Assembly: GCA_030836935.1 (NCBI GenBank)
Contig: JAUPMA010000201.1
Coordinates: 1-5,208 of the forward strand
Direction: 5' to 3'
DNA from: Pseudomonadota bacterium
Lineage (GTDB): Bacteria; Pseudomonadota; Gammaproteobacteria; SZUA-229
DNA length: 5,208 nucleotides
Within the stretch, counting starts at the first letter, position 1, and each line of letters starts with the position of its first letter. The position numbers were made by a program, and so were the translations under genes. Of the stretch, positions 1 to 5,208 are shown one piece after another. Below the pieces are notes generated by a model. The model was not told where the DNA came from, did no database searches, and saw only the letters and a program-made list of their open reading frames with translations.

Positions 1-2
1 CC

Positions 3-1397
3 ACCGTTACCGCTGTAGGTTTTGTTGGCGCCGGACTGATGAGTTTTTCGCAAGCCCTGGGTGTGATCTTCGGCGCCAATATCGGTACCACCTTGCGCGG
101 CTGGGTAATTGTGCTGGTGGGCTTCAAGTTGCAACTCGGACTGATATTGATGCCGCTGATTTTATTTGGCGCACTGGCGCGTTTATTGTCACGCAGCCAC
201 ATGGCACATATCGGTTTTGCACTGGCTGGTTTTGGTTTGATATTTGTCGGCATCGACATGATGCAATCCGGCATGAAAGGTTTGACCGCATTCATCACGC
301 CGGATATTTTTCCTGCCGACACCTGGAACGGCCGCGTGCAACTGCTGCTTACCGGTATTGTCTTCACCGCCATCACCCAATCATCCGGTGCCGGTGTGGC
401 GGCCACACTCACCGCGCTGTTTGCCGGTGCCATCAATTTTCCGCAAGCGGCTGTGCTGGTAATCGGCATGGATATTGGCACCACGGTCACGGCAGCGGTT
501 GCAACTATTGGTGGCAACGTAGGTGCACGACGCACAGGCTTCTCGCATGTGATTTTCAATTTATTGAGTGGCGTACTCGCATTATTACTGCTCACTCCAT
601 ACATGCATTTCATGGAACTGTTCACACCCGGAATCCTGATCAGCAATGCCGAATTTTCGCTGGTAGCATTTCATACCGGATTCAATCTTGCATCGGTGTT
701 GCTGGTGTTACCTTTAGCTGGACAATTCGCCCGACTGGTTGAGAAATTATTTCCTGAACATGCACCGGTTTATACACAGGGACTGGAACCGTCACTGCTC
801 AGGGAACCAGGTATTGCGCTAACTGCTTGCCATGCTGCCATGCACAATGAACTGCTGGCGTTGCTGGTTCATGTTCGCACACTTCTTGGCGCTGCAACAC
901 CCGATGACAAAATTGACTTGCAGGAATTGAAAGCCGCGCTGAATAAAACACATGACTACATCGACCAGATACATTTGCAGGATGGCGATAGCCCACACTG
1001 GAATCAGTTGCTGGCATTGATTCACGCACTGGATCACATGCAACGATTGCATGAACGCTGCGATGAAGACACTGACCGCGCTGCCACCGCCAGAACCACG
1101 CCGGTACTTTCCGCTGTCATTCACGAAGTTAAAAATTCAATGGACAGCATTGCCGACCAGTTATCGGATAAACACCCGGAACAGGCCCGTTCACTGGCCG
1201 AACAGAATCTGCGACTGATTGATACCCATGCCGAACCGCTACGCGCCCGCATCATGGGTATGGTTGCCAGCGGGAAACTGAATATTGCAGAAGGTACAGA
1301 TTGCGTAGAAGCCGTACGCTGGCTGCAGCGGGTGAGCGTTCATGTTGATCGCATTACGCATCATTTGCTGGTGGCGGGCAGATTACACAAAAAATAA
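3..1397 (+). CDS. Na+/phosphate cotransporter family protein with PhoU-like C-terminal domain (5' truncated)
   Basis: Inner-membrane carrier of the Na/Pi-cotransporter II (NptA-like) family, expected to couple phosphate movement to sodium. The frame is open to the left edge, so 464 C-terminal residues are present. The ATG at base 39 is an internal Met, because family-like sequence (VGFVGAGLM) precedes it. The family has two inverted repeats, each with a QSSS-type and a GANIGTT-type motif. Here GANIGTT of the first repeat is at bases 72-92; its QSSS partner would lie before the window. The second repeat shows QSSGA (378-392) and GMDIGTT (465-485), both variants of the consensus. Several hydrophobic stretches fill bases 1-750. 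From about base 819 the protein is soluble and helical, resembling the PhoU-like domain fused to many family members. The TAA stop is at 1395-1397. Family assignment is firm. The substrate is inferred: some relatives have roles other than phosphate uptake. Confidence 0.88.
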   Translation, partial: TVTAVGFVGAGLMSFSQALGVIFGANIGTTLRGWVIVLVGFKLQLGLILMPLILFGALARLLSRSHMAHIGFALAGFGLIFVGIDMMQSGMKGLTAFITPDIFPADTWNGRVQLLLTGIVFTAITQSSGAGVAATLTALFAGAINFPQAAVLVIGMDIGTTVTAAVATIGGNVGARRTGFSHVIFNLLSGVLALLLLTPYMHFMELFTPGILISNAEFSLVAFHTGFNLASVLLVLPLAGQFARLVEKLFPEHAPVYTQGLEPSLLREPGIALTACHAAMHNELLALLVHVRTLLGAATPDDKIDLQELKAALNKTHDYIDQIHLQDGDSPHWNQLLALIHALDHMQRLHERCDEDTDRAATARTTPVLSAVIHEVKNSMDSIADQLSDKHPEQARSLAEQNLRLIDTHAEPLRARIMGMVASGKLNIAEGTDCVEAVRWLQRVSVHVDRITHHLLVAGRLHKK

Positions 1398-1444
1398 TTT
1401 TCCGATGTCTATACCAACAACTGATAAAAGGAGAAAGCTGTCCA

Positions 1445-1641
1445 CCACAGGGAACACAGAGGGCACTGAGAAAAAAACTTGCAATTGCGCTACGCTTATC
1501 CACCCTGCCAGGCTATCGTATTGAATACGCGACTGTTGGAAAAAATAATGGCTTTCAATAAAAGATCAACCACAAAGATCACAAAAAATACAGTAAATGA
1601 TTTCCAGTTTTTTCTCTGCGCCCTCCGCGCCCTCTGTGGTT
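1445..1641. repeat. Imperfect inverted repeat element built from 9-base units, in a convergent intergenic gap
   Basis: The 264-base gap between two convergent genes holds three clusters of A/C/G-rich 9-base units. The left cluster, plus orientation, is CACAGGGAA, CACAGAGGG, CACTGAGAA (1446-1472), followed by an A-run. The middle cluster, plus orientation, is degenerate: CACAAAGAT, CACAAAAAA (1571-1588). The right cluster, minus orientation, reads CACAGAGGG, CGCGGAGGG, CGCAGAGAA (1638 down to 1612), again followed by A's. Left and right clusters therefore form imperfect terminal inverted repeats about 200 bases apart, with no credible coding sequence between them. From memory, dispersed repeats of the CCACAGAGG or CCACGAAGG type occur in many environmental bacterial genomes, but I cannot confirm that here. 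It could be a small non-autonomous mobile element. It could also act in transcript ending for both neighbours, although I see no classic GC hairpin followed by a T-run. Confidence 0.6.
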
Positions 1642-1661
1642 CATGATTTTTTTATTTTCCA

Positions 1662-3413
1662 TCAATGCTTCTTAGGCACATAAATGTCTGTACACACACC
1701 TTCCGCCACTTCGGCTGCAAAGTTGATGGTTTCAGATAAGGTTGGATGTGGATGGATGGTTAATCCGATATCGGTTGCATCGGCACCCATTTCGACAGCC
1801 AGTGTGGCTTCGGCAATTAACTCACCGGCATTTTTACCGAGAATACCGCAACCCAGCAAGCGATGCGTTTCCTTATCGAACAAAACTTTAGTCATGCCTG
1901 CTTCGGCACCAACCGATAATGCACGACCGCTTGCCGCCCAGGGGAACACACCTTTTTCGTAGGAAACACCTGCTGCTTTCAATTGTTCTTCAGTCTGGCC
2001 ACACCACGCCACTTCCGGGCTGGTGTAGGCCACCGATGGAATGGTGCGCGCATCAAAGTAACGCTTGTGACCGGCAATCACTTCGGCAGCAACCCGGCCT
2101 TCATGTGTTGCCTTGTGTGCCAGCATCGGTTGACCGACGACATCACCAATGGCAAAAATATGATTCACATTGGTGCGTTGCTGTTTATCCACCGCAATAA
2201 AACCACGGTCATCGACTACTACGCCGGCTTTATCGGCATCAATCAATTTGCCATTGGGCGAGCGACCGATCGCCACCAGCACCGCATCGAATATATCTTC
2301 CTTCGGTGCGCCTTCGCCATCGAATTTACACACCACACCTTTGGTTCCGGGTTTGATTTCGCTGACTCTGGTGTTAAGAAAAATATTTTCGTAACGACCT
2401 TTGAGAATTTTTTCAAACGGGCGAATTAAATCGCGGTCGGCACCCGGAATCAAACCCGGGCTCAATTCAACCACGGTAATTCTTGCGCCCAGAGCGTGAT
2501 ACACCGTTGCCATTTCCAGTCCGATAATGCCGCCACCAACAATCAGCATACGCTTTGGAATCTGGTGCAACTCAAGCGCGTCCGTGGAATCCCACACCCG
2601 CGGATCTTCCCACGGCACAAATGGCAGTTTCAGAACCGATGAGCCGGCAGCAATAATGCAGTTTTCGAATTGCACAATTTGTTTCTTGCCATCGGATTCC
2701 ACTTCGATGGTATGTGGAGAAGTGAAACGGCCATAGCCATGCATCACTTCTACCTTGCGTTGTTTCGCCAGTCCTTTCAGGCCGCCGGTTAATTTACCCA
2801 CCACCTTGTTTTTGTGGTCACGCAGTTTGTTGATATCAACTTTTGGTTTGGCAAATTCAACACCAAGATGTGCAAACTCGTGTGTTTCTTCCATGACTTC
2901 CGCTACATGCAACAAAGCCTTGGATGGAATACAGCCAACATTCAGACACACACCGCCAAGGTTTGATTCTTTTTCAATCAGCACCACTTTTTTACCCAGA
3001 TCGGCGGCACGAAACGCAGCCGTATAACCACCGGGGCCGGAACCGAGTACAACCACTTCAGCCTGTATATCGGCTTTGCCGGAAAAGCTTGCAGCAACCG
3101 GCGCTGGCGTTGACGCACTGACTTCTGCCGTTTTTATTTCTGCTTGGGCAACGGCCGGTTTTGATTCCGCAGCGGCTGTGGTTTCCAGCAGCAATATCAA
3201 GCTGCCTTCGGAAATTTTGTCACCTACTTTTACTGCAAGTGATTTCACTTTACCGGCTGCAGGCGATGGAATTTCCATGCTAGCCTTATCTGACTCTACC
3301 GTAATCAGCGAACCATCAACCTGGACAGCATCACCTGCTTTAACCAGCACCTCAATGACTTCAACCGATTTGAAATCACCAATGTTCGGAACCTTGACTT
3401 CAATTGTGCCCAT
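1662..3413 (-). CDS. lpdA: Dihydrolipoyl dehydrogenase (E3) with N-terminal lipoyl domain
   Basis: FAD-dependent E3 of the pyruvate dehydrogenase complex. It reoxidises dihydrolipoyl groups and passes electrons to NAD+ in the cytoplasm. The protein has 583 residues, about 110 more than a plain E3 because of an extra lipoyl domain. Residues 1-79 are the lipoyl domain, with the modified Lys43 in ESDKAS. Residues 80-115 are an Ala/Pro-rich swinging linker. The E3 core follows: FAD motif GSGPGG (124-129), redox disulfide Cys156/Cys161 in [16 protein letters not shown] motif GGGIIGLE (293-300), second FAD motif around AIGD, and C-terminal HPHPTLSE with the catalytic pair His556/Glu561. All key residues are present. 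The ATG at 3413 is chosen because AAAGG lies 7 bases upstream; a TTG at 3419 would leave only 1 base. It is the last gene of aceE-aceF-lpdA and converges on the transporter gene. This fused E3 type is known from beta- and gammaproteobacterial PDH operons. Confidence 0.97.
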   Translation of the reverse strand: MGTIEVKVPNIGDFKSVEVIEVLVKAGDAVQVDGSLITVESDKASMEIPSPAAGKVKSLAVKVGDKISEGSLILLLETTAAAESKPAVAQAEIKTAEVSASTPAPVAASFSGKADIQAEVVVLGSGPGGYTAAFRAADLGKKVVLIEKESNLGGVCLNVGCIPSKALLHVAEVMEETHEFAHLGVEFAKPKVDINKLRDHKNKVVGKLTGGLKGLAKQRKVEVMHGYGRFTSPHTIEVESDGKKQIVQFENCIIAAGSSVLKLPFVPWEDPRVWDSTDALELHQIPKRMLIVGGGIIGLEMATVYHALGARITVVELSPGLIPGADRDLIRPFEKILKGRYENIFLNTRVSEIKPGTKGVVCKFDGEGAPKEDIFDAVLVAIGRSPNGKLIDADKAGVVVDDRGFIAVDKQQRTNVNHIFAIGDVVGQPMLAHKATHEGRVAAEVIAGHKRYFDARTIPSVAYTSPEVAWCGQTEEQLKAAGVSYEKGVFPWAASGRALSVGAEAGMTKVLFDKETHRLLGCGILGKNAGELIAEATLAVEMGADATDIGLTIHPHPTLSETINFAAEVAEGVCTDIYVPKKH

Positions 3414-3420
3414 AACCAAA

Positions 3421-3425
3421 CCTTT
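3421..3425 (-). promoter_or_regulatory. Ribosome binding site of lpdA
   Basis: AAAGG on the minus strand, 7 bases before the ATG at 3413. It decides the start codon against the in-frame TTG at 3419. The REP-like hairpin pair ends only 2 bases upstream of it, at base 3428. Confidence 0.75.
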
Positions 3426-3427
3426 AC

Positions 3428-3483
3428 TGTAGGTGCGCCTTCATGCGCACAAAAAACAATGTGCGCCTGATGGCGCACCTACA
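3428..3483. repeat. Inverted pair of REP-like elements (BIME-like), GTAG + GTGCGCC hairpins, between aceF and lpdA
   Basis: Two 23-base arms (3428-3450 and 3461-3483) are reverse complements with 2 mismatches, separated by an A-rich 10-base loop (AAAAAACAAT). Each arm begins TGTAG and continues as its own small hairpin. The right copy, read on the minus strand, is GTAG-GTGCGCC-ATCA-GGCGCAC with a perfect 7-bp stem. The left copy is GTAG-GTGCGCC-TTCA-TGCGCAC with one lost pair. A GTAG tetranucleotide at the foot of a palindromic stem is the known layout of REP sequences handled by RAYT (REP-associated tyrosine) transposases, and an inverted pair is a BIME. It fills nearly the whole 73-base gap: it starts 3 bases after the aceF stop region and ends 2 bases before the lpdA ribosome binding site. 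In the transcript the whole unit can fold into one long hairpin. Confidence 0.8.
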
Positions 3484-3486
3484 AAA

Positions 3487-4800
3487 TCACATCAACAAAC
3501 GCCGCGCATCCGCCAGCAAGTGGCTGAGGTAAGTTGTAAATCTTGCGCCATCAGCACCATCAATCACGCGATGGTCGTAAGACAGACTCAGTGGCAACAT
3601 CAGGCGTGGCGTAAATTCCTTGCCGTTCCATACCGGTTTTATTTCGGCTCTGGACACTCCCAGTATCGCCACTTCCGGCGCATTTACAATCGGTGTGAAT
3701 TTTGTTCCACCAATACCGCCCAGGCTGGATATGGAAATGCAACCGCCCTGCATATCCGATGGCTTGAGTTTTTTGTCGCGTGCTTTCAATGAAATCTCTT
3801 TCATTTCGATTACGAGATCAACCAGTCCTTTTTTATCGACATCGCGTATCACCGGCACTACCAGACCATCCGGCGTATCCACGGCAATACCGACGTGATA
3901 ATAATTTTTCATCACCAGATTTTCGCCACCAGAATCAAGTGAAGAATTGAAACGCGGATATTTCTTCAACGCAGTGACAATGGCTTTCACAATGAAAGCC
4001 AGCATGGTGAATTTAATGCCGCGATCCTTGTATTCATTATTGGCATCCACACGGAATGCTTCGAGATCGGTAATATCGGCTTCATCAAATTGCGTAATGT
4101 GCGGAATATTCACCCAGTTGCGATGCAGGAACTTGCCGGTGAGTTTGTTGATCTTGGTCAGCGGTTTGATTTCAACCGAACCCCACTGACTGAAATCAAT
4201 CACCGGCATGGGCTCAACACCCAATACCGATGCACCACCTGCCACAGCAGCCGGCTGACTCAACATCTTTTTCACAAACTGCTGCACATCTTCCTGCAGA
4301 ATGCGACCCTTATTGCCGGTGGCTGTTACCTTGCCTAAATCCACGCCCAGTTCACGCGCAAATTTGCGCACCGAAGGTGAAGCATGGGCCTGAGAAAAAA
4401 ACACCGGATCGATATTGGCTGTAGGAGATGGCCTGGATTGTGTTACGGGTTGCAGTGCCGGAATTTGTGCAGCGGGCGCAGCCGGTTTGGCCTCAGCAAC
4501 CGTTTTTTGCGGTACCGGTGGCGTGACCGGTTTTTCGGACGCTGACGCAGAAGTTTGTGCTGCGGTCGTATCGAGCAACAGAATTACACTGTCTTTTGCA
4601 ACCTTGTCGCCCACTTTCACTTTAATGGCTTTTACAACACCGGCAGCCGAAGACGGAATTTCCATCGCCGCCTTGTCGGATTCAAGTGTAATCAATGACT
4701 GGTCGGCATTAATGCTGTCACCAACCGCCACCAGTATTTCGATGACTTCCACCGAGGAAAAATCACCGATATCAGGAACCTTGACTTCGATCGTGCTCAT
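3487..4800 (-). CDS. aceF: Dihydrolipoyllysine-residue acetyltransferase (E2 of pyruvate dehydrogenase)
   Basis: Core subunit of the pyruvate dehydrogenase complex. Its lipoyl arm takes the acetyl group from E1 and the C-terminal domain transfers it to CoA. The protein has 437 residues. Residues 1-78 are a single lipoyl domain with Lys43 in ESDKAA. Residues 79-135 are an Ala/Pro/Thr-rich linker. Residues 139-176 are the peripheral-subunit-binding domain (ASPSVRKFARELGVDL, then the GRILQEDV motif). From about 205 to 437 is the acetyltransferase domain with SSLGGIGGTKFTPIVNAPEV and the HxxxDG motif as HRVIDG, giving catalytic His410 and Asp414. The C-terminal third strongly resembles enterobacterial AceF (recalled by eye, not aligned). 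It is shorter than E. coli AceF because there is one lipoyl domain instead of three. The ATG at 4800 is chosen because AAAGG precedes it by 7 bases and the lipoyl domain starts there; the frame upstream runs through a repeat hairpin. It lies between aceE and lpdA. Confidence 0.97.
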   Translation of the reverse strand: MSTIEVKVPDIGDFSSVEVIEILVAVGDSINADQSLITLESDKAAMEIPSSAAGVVKAIKVKVGDKVAKDSVILLLDTTAAQTSASASEKPVTPPVPQKTVAEAKPAAPAAQIPALQPVTQSRPSPTANIDPVFFSQAHASPSVRKFARELGVDLGKVTATGNKGRILQEDVQQFVKKMLSQPAAVAGGASVLGVEPMPVIDFSQWGSVEIKPLTKINKLTGKFLHRNWVNIPHITQFDEADITDLEAFRVDANNEYKDRGIKFTMLAFIVKAIVTALKKYPRFNSSLDSGGENLVMKNYYHVGIAVDTPDGLVVPVIRDVDKKGLVDLVIEMKEISLKARDKKLKPSDMQGGCISISSLGGIGGTKFTPIVNAPEVAILGVSRAEIKPVWNGKEFTPRLMLPLSLSYDHRVIDGADGARFTTYLSHLLADARRLLM

Positions 4801-4807
4801 AATAAAA

Positions 4808-4812
4808 CCTTT
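4808..4812 (-). promoter_or_regulatory. Ribosome binding site of aceF
   Basis: AAAGG on the minus strand, 7 bases before the ATG at 4800. It fixes the start there rather than at an in-frame ATG 60 bases upstream, which lies inside the repeat hairpin. The hairpin ends 1 base before this site. Spacing and sequence match the lpdA site. Confidence 0.75.
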
Positions 4813-4813
4813 C

Positions 4814-4866
4814 TGTAGGGTGGGCATCGCCCACCGTTTGTAATGGTGGGCGATGCCCACCCTACA
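4814..4866. repeat. Inverted pair of REP-like elements (BIME-like), GTAG + GGTGGGC hairpins, between aceE and aceF
   Basis: Two 22-base arms (4814-4835 and 4845-4866) are perfect reverse complements around a 9-base loop (GTTTGTAAT). Each arm is TGTAG followed by its own perfect hairpin, GGTGGGC-ATC-GCCCACC. This is the GTAG-plus-stem layout of REP sequences, in inverted pairing (BIME). The palindrome differs from that of the pair between aceF and lpdA, but layout and position are the same. In the aceE-aceF transcript it could form a 22-bp stem ending 1 base before the aceF ribosome binding site. It is unlikely to be a terminator for the operon: no U-run follows it in the direction of transcription, and aceF and lpdA lie downstream. 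The remaining spacer up to the aceE stop (4867-4940) is A/T-rich, and I see no other signal in it. Confidence 0.85.
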
Positions 4867-4940
4867 ATTATTTTATTTGCGTCCATTTACGGAAATTCTT
4901 TTGCTTTTCCTTGCCACTTTAACCTTTAAACTTTCTACTT

Positions 4941-5190
4941 TTATACAAACATCGGATTGGGTTTTTCCGGGTTCAATCCGTATTTTTCAATCGCTTCCTG
5001 CACCTTGCCAGCCGGATACTGGCCATCATCCGACAGCGCTTTCAATGCAGCTACAACAATGTGATAACGGTTCACTTCAAAATGCTTGCGCAATTGTTCA
5101 CGGGTATCGGAGCGGCCAAAGCCATCCGTACCCAGCACCACGTAACGCCCCGGAACCCATTTGCGTACCTGTTCCGCATAATTGCGCATG
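4941..5190 (-). CDS. aceE: Pyruvate dehydrogenase E1 component, C-terminal fragment
   Basis: Only the last 82 residues are present, under a tenth of the roughly 890-residue homodimeric E1. The full enzyme is the thiamine-diphosphate-dependent decarboxylase that starts the PDH reaction and loads acetyl groups onto the E2 lipoyl domain. The fragment carries the C-terminal domain signature: RNYAEQV, VPGRY, LGTDGFGRSDTRE, LRKHFEV, then HIVVAALKAL, and ends NPMFV before the TAA at 4941-4943. This closely parallels the end of E. coli AceE as I recall it. The 5' part is missing because the assembled sequence ends. The open frame continues rightward to base 5207 as MCSSDL, but those residues come from adapter sequence and must not be annotated as an N-terminus. 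The genomic base 5190 would be the third base of a codon ending in C, consistent with a Tyr before the Met as in homologues. It is the first gene of the operon seen here, 140 bases upstream of aceF. Confidence 0.93.
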
Positions 5191-5208
5191 AGATCGGAAG
5201 AGCACACG
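5191..5208 (+). other. Illumina TruSeq adapter remnant (non-genomic)
   Basis: The last 18 bases, AGATCGGAAGAGCACACG, equal the first 18 bases of the standard TruSeq read-1 3' adapter. They sit exactly at the sequence end and break the conserved aceE protein right after MRNYAEQV. Read on the minus strand they give the peptide MCSSDL, a typical translation artefact of this adapter. The genome sequence therefore ends at 5190. Confidence 0.97.

Noticed and set aside
14..19. TGTAGG at the left edge as a further REP foot
   Set aside because: It lies within conserved transporter coding sequence and no palindromic stem follows.
1342..1524. 60-codon plus-strand open frame at the end of the transporter gene
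   Set aside because: It overlaps the transporter in another frame and then runs through the 9-base repeat units. There is no family resemblance and no convincing ribosome binding site.
1445..1641. CRISPR array
   Set aside because: The units are only 9 bases long, adjacent, degenerate and in both orientations, with no spacers of regular length.
1983..2429. 148-codon open frame on the plus strand inside lpdA
   Set aside because: It lies fully antisense to a strongly supported dehydrogenase gene and resembles no protein family; it is a shadow frame.
3414..3419. TTG start giving a two-residue extension of LpdA
   Set aside because: AAAGG would be only 1 base from the TTG but is 7 bases from the ATG at 3413, and homologous proteins start with the lipoyl strand there.
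4415..4843. 142-codon plus-strand open frame rich in Ala, Ser and Thr
   Set aside because: It is antisense to the lipoyl domain and Ala/Pro linker of aceF and runs into the REP hairpin. Its composition simply mirrors the aceF codons.
4801..4860. 20-residue N-terminal extension of AceF from an upstream in-frame ATG
   Set aside because: The extension is translated from the REP hairpin. The lipoyl domain begins right at the ATG at 4800, which has its own AAAGG at the right distance.
4814..4866. Rho-independent terminator between aceE and aceF
   Set aside because: The stem is strong, but no U-run follows it in the direction of transcription and two genes of the same complex lie downstream. The GTAG-led inverted pair fits a REP element better. 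Partial attenuation cannot be excluded.

Overview
The window looks like a chromosomal fragment from a beta- or gammaproteobacterium of balanced base composition. The inference rests on three things: an aceE-aceF-lpd operon in which the E3 subunit has its own N-terminal lipoyl domain, an E2 that closely resembles the AceF type of these classes, and GTAG-led REP-type repeats between the genes. I cannot name a genus.

Layout. Bases 3-1397 (+) hold the 3' part of a Na+/phosphate cotransporter family gene with a PhoU-like C-terminal domain; its start lies before the window. Bases 1398-1661 are a convergent intergenic gap holding a roughly 200-base imperfect inverted repeat built from 9-base units. 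Bases 1662-3413 (-) are lpdA (dihydrolipoyl dehydrogenase, E3). Bases 3428-3483 are an inverted pair of REP-like hairpins. Bases 3487-4800 (-) are aceF (dihydrolipoamide acetyltransferase, E2). Bases 4814-4866 are a second inverted REP-like pair of a different sequence family. Bases 4941-5190 (-) are the 3' end of aceE (pyruvate dehydrogenase E1). Bases 5191-5208 are not genomic: they match the start of the Illumina TruSeq adapter.

How the genes work together. E1, E2 and E3 form the pyruvate dehydrogenase complex, which turns pyruvate, CoA and NAD+ into acetyl-CoA, CO2 and NADH. The order aceE-aceF-lpdA on one strand suggests one transcript whose promoter lies beyond the right edge. Both gaps in the operon hold a long hairpin that stops 1-2 bases before the next Shine-Dalgarno sequence, so transcript processing or stability could tune subunit ratios (inference). 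The transporter gene converges on the operon and has no evident functional link to it.

I see no undescribed multi-gene system here. The points worth a second look are the adapter contamination, the two REP pairs, the 9-base-period element and the shared 5' ends of aceF and lpdA.
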